NCBI GenBank assembly: GCA_021157505.1
Contig: JAGGWI010000024.1
Span: 1-38,093 of the forward strand
Direction of reading: 5' to 3'
Length of the DNA: 38,093 bases
Origin: Desulfuromusa sp.
Lineage (GTDB): Bacteria > Desulfobacterota > Desulfuromonadia > Desulfuromonadales > Geopsychrobacteraceae
The position numbers and the translations under genes were made by a program. Numbering within the stretch: the stretch's first letter is position 1; every line of letters begins with the position of its first letter. The notes below the pieces were generated by a model that saw only the letters and a program-made list of their open reading frames with translations, did not search any database and was not told where the DNA came from. This document shows, piece by piece, positions 32,934 through 38,093 of the stretch.

Positions 32934-34022
32934 TTATTTCACAAATGGAAGGGCTGTGCGCTCAGCCAGAACTTGACGCTTTCGAATCCCTATTTCCAGT
33001 GGCTCATCACTCTCTGCTACAGCTGTTTCTACCAGGGCAAGAGCAATCCCCTTTCTTAAGCTGGGAGACATTGTCCCACTGGTGACATAACCCACCTCAC
33101 GGCCGCCACTCAACACCGGATAACCATCGCGTGGCACCCCGGAAGTCGTCAATGTCAGAGCGATCAACTTCCGCGACAAACCCGCCTCTTTCGCTTTGAG
33201 CATGGCGTCGCGACCAACAAAGTTACCTTTTTGCAATTTGGTGATCCACGCTAAACGCACTTCAATCGGCATAATTTCAGCGGTAATTTCATGGCCATAG
33301 AGTGCATAGGCCTTCTCTAAACGGAGAGTATCCCGTGCCCCAAGACCAATGGGGAGAAGTCCGAGGGACTCCCCCACTCTCATCAACTCCTGCCACAGGG
33401 CAGCGCCATCGGCGGCGGCACAGTAAAGTTCAAAACCATCCTCACCGGTATAGCCAGTGCGTGAAATAATCGTCTTAATCCCGGCAACCAGCCCCTCTTT
33501 AAAGCGATAAAATTTTATTGCAGAGAGATCGGTGCTGGTTAATTTTGCTAAGATATTGGCAGCGACTGGACCCTGCAACGCCAGTTGCGCATACTCATCG
33601 CTACGATTTATCAGGGTAAAGTCACTGAAGTCAGTATTTTTCTGGAGATCCTGCAACCAGGCAAAATCCTTATCACTGTTAGAAGCATTAACACAGAGAA
33701 GATAGCGGTCAGCAGCAAAACGATAGAGGGTCAAATCATCAACCACCCCTCCAGTTTCATAACAAAGAGCCGTATATTGAACCTGGCCATCAGTTAATTT
33801 TGATAGATCATTGGTTGTTGCATACTGTAGAAATTCAAAAGCCTGGGCTCCAGAAACTTCAATCTCCCCCATATGGGAGACGTCAAACAAGCCGGCCGTT
33901 GTTCTGACCGCCATATGTTCAGCAATGACACCAGAATATTGCACCGGCATATCCCAGCCACCAAAATCGACCATACGGGCACCAAGTTGACGATGAATCT
34001 GATTTAGAGGTGTTATTTTCAT
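32934..34022 (-). CDS. gcvT: Aminomethyltransferase (glycine cleavage T protein)
   Basis: The start at 34022 (MKITPLN) has AAGGAG nine bases upstream; the longer frame to 34079 is not supported. The 362-residue enzyme has the GcvT folate-binding fold, with MVDFGGWDMPVQYSG near the N-terminus, FDVSHMGEIEVSG, SRTGYTGEDGFELY and GLGARDTLRLEKAY. It transfers the one-carbon unit from GcvH to tetrahydrofolate, giving methylene-tetrahydrofolate and ammonia. FolD, which oxidises that product, is encoded 87 bases upstream on the same strand. No glycine riboswitch is visible upstream. Confidence 0.97.
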   Translation of the reverse strand: MKITPLNQIHRQLGARMVDFGGWDMPVQYSGVIAEHMAVRTTAGLFDVSHMGEIEVSGAQAFEFLQYATTNDLSKLTDGQVQYTALCYETGGVVDDLTLYRFAADRYLLCVNASNSDKDFAWLQDLQKNTDFSDFTLINRSDEYAQLALQGPVAANILAKLTSTDLSAIKFYRFKEGLVAGIKTIISRTGYTGEDGFELYCAAADGAALWQELMRVGESLGLLPIGLGARDTLRLEKAYALYGHEITAEIMPIEVRLAWITKLQKGNFVGRDAMLKAKEAGLSRKLIALTLTTSGVPRDGYPVLSGGREVGYVTSGTMSPSLRKGIALALVETAVAESDEPLEIGIRKRQVLAERTALPFVK

Positions 34023-34109
34023 CAATAAACTCCTTATAAAAAATCGACCATTCAGTAAAGATTTTGTAGCAAATCTCAACCCAGCTGTACAGGATTATTA
34101 AAATTCAGA

Positions 34110-34967
34110 TCAACCCTTTTTTGCAGCCCGACGCTTGGCACTCACCAGAGTATTATAGAGAAGCATGGTAATTGTCATTGGCCCGACACCACCGGGAACC
34201 GGGGTGATAGCAGCTGCATTTTTAGAGGCAGCGATAAAATCGACATCACCAACCAACTTCTTTTCACCGACGCGATTGACACCGACATCAATCACAATTG
34301 CCCCTTTTTTAATCCAATCCCCCTTGATCATTTCGGGACGACCAACAGCGGCAATCACAACATCGGCGGCGGCAACTTTCTGCGGCAGATCAACGGTTCT
34401 TGAATGACAGATTGTCACCGTTGCATGTTCCGCCAGGCACATCAACGCCAGCGGCTTGCCAACAATATTGGAACGGCCAACAATGACAACATCTTTCCCC
34501 TTAAGCTCAACCCCGATGTACTCCAACATTTTCATAACACCAGAGGGGGTACAAGGTTGAAACACTGGATTGCCGGTCACCAGACGACCGACATTGCAGG
34601 GATGGAAACCATCGACATCCTTACTTGGAGAGATAGCCTCCAGAACCTTAGCTTCGTCAATATGCCCGGGAAGTGGCAACTGCACCAGAATGCCATCAAT
34701 TTTCTCATCACCATTGAGTTCGGCAATCAATTCCAGCAATTCAGCTTCACCAACTTCAGCCGATAATTTATGTTCAACAGAATAAATCCCGGTAGCGGCA
34801 CACGCTTTTTCTTTCATCGAAACATAAACCCGGCTCGCCGGATCTTCGCCAACCAATACAACTGCCAGACCCGGGGTGACTCCTATTGCCATAAGCTCTT
34901 CTACATCGGTAGAAATTTGTCCCCTCAGCTCAGCTGCAATCGCTTTCCCGTCAATCAATTCTGCCAC
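34110..34967 (-). CDS. folD: Methylenetetrahydrofolate dehydrogenase/cyclohydrolase
   Basis: This 285-residue bifunctional enzyme converts methylene- to formyl-tetrahydrofolate using NADP. Catalytic Y48 and K52 (YVSMK) are present, as are VQLPLPGHID, SPSKDVDGFHP and the nucleotide-binding GRSNIVGKP. The start is a GTG at 34967 with GGGAG about ten bases upstream. Its place directly before gcvT links it functionally to glycine-derived one-carbon flow; cotranscription is likely. Confidence 0.96.
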   Translation of the reverse strand: MAELIDGKAIAAELRGQISTDVEELMAIGVTPGLAVVLVGEDPASRVYVSMKEKACAATGIYSVEHKLSAEVGEAELLELIAELNGDEKIDGILVQLPLPGHIDEAKVLEAISPSKDVDGFHPCNVGRLVTGNPVFQPCTPSGVMKMLEYIGVELKGKDVVIVGRSNIVGKPLALMCLAEHATVTICHSRTVDLPQKVAAADVVIAAVGRPEMIKGDWIKKGAIVIDVGVNRVGEKKLVGDVDFIAASKNAAAITPVPGGVGPMTITMLLYNTLVSAKRRAAKKG

Positions 34968-35070
34968 CTGGAAGTCTCCCTATTAAATATATTTCAAACG
35001 CTCATGAAGTTCAAACTATACGTAAGCGCGCCCGGTTTGTAAACCTGCTTTCGTCATCACAAGAAAGCAA

Positions 35071-35106
35071 AAAGCCTCCGTCATAAATGTATCTGACGGA
35101 GGCTTT
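35071..35106 (-). terminator. Rho-independent terminator of the FmdB-type gene
   Basis: A 13-bp perfect stem joins 35071-35083 to 35094-35106. On the minus strand it is followed by five T (35069-35073), 20 bases after the zinc-ribbon gene stop. Confidence 0.9.
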
Positions 35107-35126
35107 AAAACGCAAACATAACTCGA

Positions 35127-35378
35127 TCAACCATTGACCGCTTTAGGAGATGAAGCGCAAGCATTGCTGTCACTTGGAGCAGCGGACGGACAACTATTCC
35201 CCTGTGAATACCCTTGCTGGTACCAGCCACCCCCCTTAAGAGCGAAAGCGGTCTGGGATATCATTTTCTTGGCCTTCCCACCGCACTGTCGACAGGTGTC
35301 AATCGGTTTATCAGAAAACTTCTGCCGAACCTCAAAGTTCAAGCCACAATCTTCACATTTATATTCATACAACGGCAT
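35127..35378 (-). CDS. FmdB-family zinc ribbon protein
   Basis: This 83-residue protein starts MPLYEYKCEDCG and has a second CRQCGGK knuckle at about 29-35, the four-Cys zinc ribbon of the FmdB/CxxC_CXXC_SSSS family. A Gly/Ser/Ala-rich tail with two further Cys follows. The family is assigned as a putative regulatory protein from the amide-induced gene fmdB, but the biochemical role is unknown. GGAGG lies nine bases before the ATG. It is transcribed alone and ends at its own terminator. Confidence 0.9.
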   Translation of the reverse strand: MPLYEYKCEDCGLNFEVRQKFSDKPIDTCRQCGGKAKKMISQTAFALKGGGWYQQGYSQGNSCPSAAPSDSNACASSPKAVNG

Positions 35379-35482
35379 AATTTAAACCTCCATGTATTTA
35401 TCTACCCTCGGTCAAACAGCCACGGATGATAATTCGCAAAGGGAAGAACTGTCAAGAAAAGTTTCTGCTTGGAGGGAAAATA

Positions 35483-36013
35483 TCAGGGGAAATTGAACTG
35501 CTCGTCAATATCTTTATCACTGAGCAATGGTTCCAATAGGCGAGCCTGGTAACCATCCTCTTCAATTTGCAGGGCATCTATATCCATCAGCTTCAGGTGA
35601 TTTTCAATCAGTGCCCGCAGACCACCTTCAAAGGTCATTTTTTGACGTCTTATTTCCTGGATTTCACTGATTAATTGCACCCGACGTTCATTGGCATCTC
35701 GAACCACCCGTTCTCCCTCAAGATGAGCCTCTGCGACAACAATCTCAGCCTCTTTCCGCGCGTTGATTTTCAACTCTTCAGTCACCTGTTGAGCTGTCAT
35801 CAGCGTTTCCTGTAAGGTTTTTTCCCGATCACGCAATTGATCCAGAGAGCTGCGGGTTCTGGCCAGAGATTCCTTTAACTCATTATTTTGTTTATGCAAC
35901 CGTTCAAGTTCATCCGCCAACATTTCCAGAAAATGGTCAACCGCCGCCGTATCGTAACCGAACAGCCGGGATTTGAACTGATGTTGCTGTATCTCTATCG
36001 GAGTAATCCGCAT
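35483..36013 (-). CDS. DivIVA domain-containing protein
   Basis: This 176-residue protein begins MRITPIEIQQHQFKSRLFGYD, the DivIVA N-terminal membrane-binding motif with its conserved Phe and the FGYDTAAVDHFL segment. A long coiled coil to about 130 follows, then a short C-terminal tail. DivIVA-like proteins mark curved membrane or septa; in Gram-negative anaerobes the role is poorly known. The yggT gene lies 23 bases upstream on the same strand, a pairing seen in many genomes. Confidence 0.88.
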   Translation of the reverse strand: MRITPIEIQQHQFKSRLFGYDTAAVDHFLEMLADELERLHKQNNELKESLARTRSSLDQLRDREKTLQETLMTAQQVTEELKINARKEAEIVVAEAHLEGERVVRDANERRVQLISEIQEIRRQKMTFEGGLRALIENHLKLMDIDALQIEEDGYQARLLEPLLSDKDIDEQFNFP

Positions 36014-36036
36014 TATTTATCCCTCTAAAAGCTCAA

Positions 36037-36321
36037 TCATTGGGCCAGCTGATATAAAAATGAAACTAACATCTGCTGGAAAACTGAAAGAAGAATTAGC
36101 AGTGCAATTGGAGAAAAGTCAAAAGCCCCGGACTGTAAAAACGGCACCAGCCGACGCAACCGATAGAGAACCGGATCAGTTGCACTATGCAAAAAGCGGA
36201 CGATCGAATTATAGGGGTCGGGATTGACCCAGGATACAAGCGCCCGGGCAACAACGATAAAAATATAAATATTAAATGCCAGGTCAATAATCCGGGCAAT
36301 AGCAACAATCAGAACATTCAT
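36037..36321 (-). CDS. YggT family membrane protein
   Basis: This 94-residue protein has two hydrophobic spans (about 3-27 and 66-90). Between them lies ALVSWVNPDPYNSIVRFLHSATDPVL, the YggT signature. It is an inner-membrane protein of unknown mechanism, often encoded with cell-shape or DivIVA/SepF genes. A TATAAT-like -10 lies at 36354-36359 on the minus strand. Confidence 0.9.
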   Translation of the reverse strand: MNVLIVAIARIIDLAFNIYIFIVVARALVSWVNPDPYNSIVRFLHSATDPVLYRLRRLVPFLQSGAFDFSPIALLILLSVFQQMLVSFLYQLAQ

Positions 36322-36532
36322 ACTTGAAACACCCTTCTGTGATTGTAAAAGTTATTATAATTTTAAGTTTTTATACCGAAAGGGAGGAACCCTGTCAAAC
36401 GATTCCCGTCATCAGGCATCAACAAGCATATCAGCAACAGAGAGTTTTGACTTAGTCAGCTAAACCCGCTAAGTTACTTCAACACAATTTAACGAGAAGA
36501 AATATCCCACTACTATAAATAAGGTCAAGATA

Positions 36533-37582
36533 ATGGTTCAAACCAACAATCTGAATGTCCTCGAAGTTTCCCCGATTATTGCCCCCGCTGAGCTGAAACA
36601 GGTTTTCCCCTTGCCACTTTCAGGAGCTAATTTTGTCAACGACAGCCGCAACACTATCAAATCAATACTTAAAGGGGAAGATAAACGACTGCTCGCAGTT
36701 GTCGGCCCCTGCTCCATCCACGATCCACTTGCGGCCATTGAATATGCAAAGCGCCTGGTAAAACTGGCGGAGGAGCTTCAGGATCAGCTATTTATCATCA
36801 TGCGGGTCTATTTTGAAAAACCACGGACAACAGTTGGCTGGAAGGGTTTGATTAACGACCCCGACATGGACGGCAGCCATCAGATATCTAAAGGGCTGGG
36901 AACTGCTCGACAACTGCTCTGTGCAATAACCGATATACGCCTACCTATTGCCAGCGAAATGCTCGACCCGATCACACCACAATACCTTTCCGACATGATC
37001 AGCTGGGGAGCTATCGGTGCCCGAACAACTGAATCGCAAACCCATAGAGAGATGGCGAGTGGGCTCTCGTTTCCTGTCGGATTTAAAAATGGAACCGATG
37101 GTGGGCTTAAAATTGCCCTGGATGCTATGTCCGCCTCCTGTCGCGCCCATAGCTTTCTTGGCATCAACTTCGAAGGGCGCTCTTCTATCGTCCACACCTC
37201 TGGTAACCCGGATATCCACATGGTCTTGCGTGGTGGTGATAGTGCACCAAACTACTATCCTGAAGAGGTAAAAAAAGCGGCTGAATTACTCAAGGCAAAA
37301 AATCTTCCCCCGGCCATCATGGTCGATTGCAGCCATGCAAACTCCTATAAAGATCACACCCGTCAGGGAGAAGTTCTGGATAATATTGTCGAACAACTGC
37401 TGACCGATCCAGACTCAATTTCGGGAGTGATGATTGAAAGCAATCTGCATGCCGGGAACCAGACTCTTCCCGACGATCTTAATCAGCTTCAATATGGGGT
37501 CTCAATCACCGATAAATGTGTCGATTGGGATACCACTGTAGAGATGCTGACCAAGGCACACCGGAGATTAAAACAGCGGTAA
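36533..37582 (+). CDS. 3-deoxy-7-phosphoheptulonate synthase (AroF/G/H type)
   Basis: This 349-residue type I DAHP synthase joins phosphoenolpyruvate and erythrose 4-phosphate at the entry to aromatic amino acid synthesis. VVGPCSIHD holds the metal-binding Cys, and KPRTTVGWKGLINDP, GARTTESQTHRE and DCSHANS are further family blocks. The N-terminal extension matches the feedback-regulated AroF/G/H group, but which amino acid inhibits it is not readable. The ribosome-binding site (AAGG) is weak. A TTGACT at 36447-36452 is a possible -35 without a good -10. It is not linked to other aro genes here. Confidence 0.95.
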   Translation: MVQTNNLNVLEVSPIIAPAELKQVFPLPLSGANFVNDSRNTIKSILKGEDKRLLAVVGPCSIHDPLAAIEYAKRLVKLAEELQDQLFIIMRVYFEKPRTTVGWKGLINDPDMDGSHQISKGLGTARQLLCAITDIRLPIASEMLDPITPQYLSDMISWGAIGARTTESQTHREMASGLSFPVGFKNGTDGGLKIALDAMSASCRAHSFLGINFEGRSSIVHTSGNPDIHMVLRGGDSAPNYYPEEVKKAAELLKAKNLPPAIMVDCSHANSYKDHTRQGEVLDNIVEQLLTDPDSISGVMIESNLHAGNQTLPDDLNQLQYGVSITDKCVDWDTTVEMLTKAHRRLKQR

Positions 37583-37651
37583 AAGAGACCTGTCAACCTT
37601 GGGCAATATTTCCAGCGCAATATTACGATAGTTTAAGCTATACGGAGTACT

Positions 37652-37948
37652 TTAGTGCTTTGACTGATTGCTTGACTGACTCTCCGTGCCAACCAGGTCG
37701 ATAACACCATACTTTTTTTCGTAACGATCAACATTATTCTGCAACGCAAGCAACAGCCGTTTTGCATGGTGCGGTGAAGTGATCAAACGGGAATGTACCC
37801 GTGCTTTGGCAGCCTGAGGTTGAATATAGATACAATCAATCACAAATTCACTCTCGTTGTGGTTCACCACCGCCATATTAATATACTGACCAGATGCAAC
37901 ATCGTCATTCATTTGAATTTCAAGCTTCATTTCCTGTCCGTTTTCCAT
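37652..37948 (-). CDS. DUF3467 domain protein
   Basis: This 98-residue protein has the DUF3467 pattern: GQYINMAVVNHNESEFVIDCIYIQP, then AKARVHSRLITSPHHAKRLLLALQNNVDRYEKKYG. It is cytosolic, with a short Ser/Gln-rich tail. The family function is unknown. GGAGG lies about eight bases before the ATG. It follows the partial gene at the right edge by 26 bases on the same strand, so the two are probably cotranscribed. Confidence 0.88.
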   Translation of the reverse strand: MENGQEMKLEIQMNDDVASGQYINMAVVNHNESEFVIDCIYIQPQAAKARVHSRLITSPHHAKRLLLALQNNVDRYEKKYGVIDLVGTESQSSNQSKH

Positions 37949-37974
37949 CGTTCTGCCTCCACGGGGTGCAAATT

Positions 37975-38093
37975 TTAAAGGTCATTCAAGAGTCGATAAA
38001 TCCCCTGCTCCAGCTCCCAGATAATATCGACAGCTCGCTGATGGCCATCCTTCTCAAGCATCACCCGGGCTCGATCAAGATAACTGTGAGCAT
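37975..38093 (-). CDS. 3' end of an unknown gene (partial at the right edge)
   Basis: The minus strand is open from the window edge to a TAA at 37975-37977. The last 39 residues are helical and charged (for example VMLEKDGHQRAVDIIWELEQ) and end in RLLNDL. Codon use resembles the neighbours. The fragment is too short to name; the start lies outside the window. It is followed by the DUF3467 gene. Confidence 0.6.
   Translation of the reverse strand, partial: AHSYLDRARVMLEKDGHQRAVDIIWELEQGIYRLLNDL

Noticed and set aside
34968..35070. Glycine riboswitch upstream of the folD-gcv cluster
   Set aside because: The region is short and lacks the paired aptamer structure; the same holds for the 87 bases before gcvT.
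36447..36475. TTGACT with TAAGTT as promoter of the DAHP synthase gene
   Set aside because: The -10 is poor and another A/T-rich candidate nearer the gene has no -35, so I could not choose; left out of the feature list.

Overview
The window looks like a chromosomal segment of a Desulfuromonadales-type bacterium (the Desulfuromonas/Geobacter/Pelobacter group, formerly Deltaproteobacteria). The inference rests on a small periplasmic multihaem c3/c7-type cytochrome, a DUF3014 protein, a split glycine dehydrogenase (gcvPA/gcvPB), a YibQ-type divergent polysaccharide deacetylase beside ftsEX-envC-ctpA, a CBS/DRTGG-containing family II pyrophosphatase and a DUF3467 gene. I see no rRNA, tRNA, CRISPR array, prophage or intact transposase gene. 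Most genes are housekeeping and lie on the minus strand.

Layout: 1-300 is a gene-free run of stable hairpins followed by a short FeoB-associated Cys-rich membrane protein (319-480). 506-4521 holds an NtrC-type response regulator and its sensor kinase. 4624-6607 holds a long-chain polyprenyl diphosphate synthase and a membrane-anchored HTH protein with a periplasmic EF-hand-like loop. 6852-7172 is a tetrahaem cytochrome. 7173-7547 has no protein gene but carries a consensus promoter and a terminator that together define a candidate small RNA. 7548-12144 contains a regulated pyrophosphatase, an ArsR regulator with a candidate operator, a tautomerase, a 144-bp inverted-repeat element, a methyltransferase and a DUF3014 protein. 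12191-13515 is a small protein plus a BioD/DRTGG ATPase. 13659-15220 is an alpha/beta hydrolase-OsmC gene hit twice by a CTAG-bounded foldback element. 15230-20208 holds a NifX-like protein and the dxs-ispA-xseB-xseA cluster. 20338-21753 is an orphan ParA-like ATPase. 21820-27124 is the ftsE-ftsX-envC-ctpA-yibQ envelope cluster. 27225-29515 holds pta and a divergent TonB-like protein. 29584-34967 is the glycine cleavage cluster with folD. The right end has an FmdB zinc ribbon, DivIVA, YggT, a DAHP synthase, DUF3467 and the 3' end of an unknown gene.

How the genes connect: Dxs makes isoprenoid precursor, IspA makes farnesyl diphosphate and the IspB-like enzyme makes the long prenyl tail, probably for respiratory quinone. 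FtsEX-EnvC, CtpA and the deacetylase-like protein form a cell-separation and envelope-remodelling set. GcvT/H/PA/PB with FolD channel glycine carbon into the folate pool.

The most unusual feature is a dispersed family of foldback elements with ends CTAGGAG-N-CTGTCG...: five copies here (59 to 169 bp) plus one possible remnant. One copy separates a Shine-Dalgarno sequence from its ATG, a second interrupts the same gene, a third abuts the xseB ribosome-binding site and a fourth supplies the stop codon of the ParA-like gene. The other notable signal is the candidate small RNA at about 7377-7448, whose terminator loop carries CCUCCU, the 16S anti-Shine-Dalgarno hexamer.
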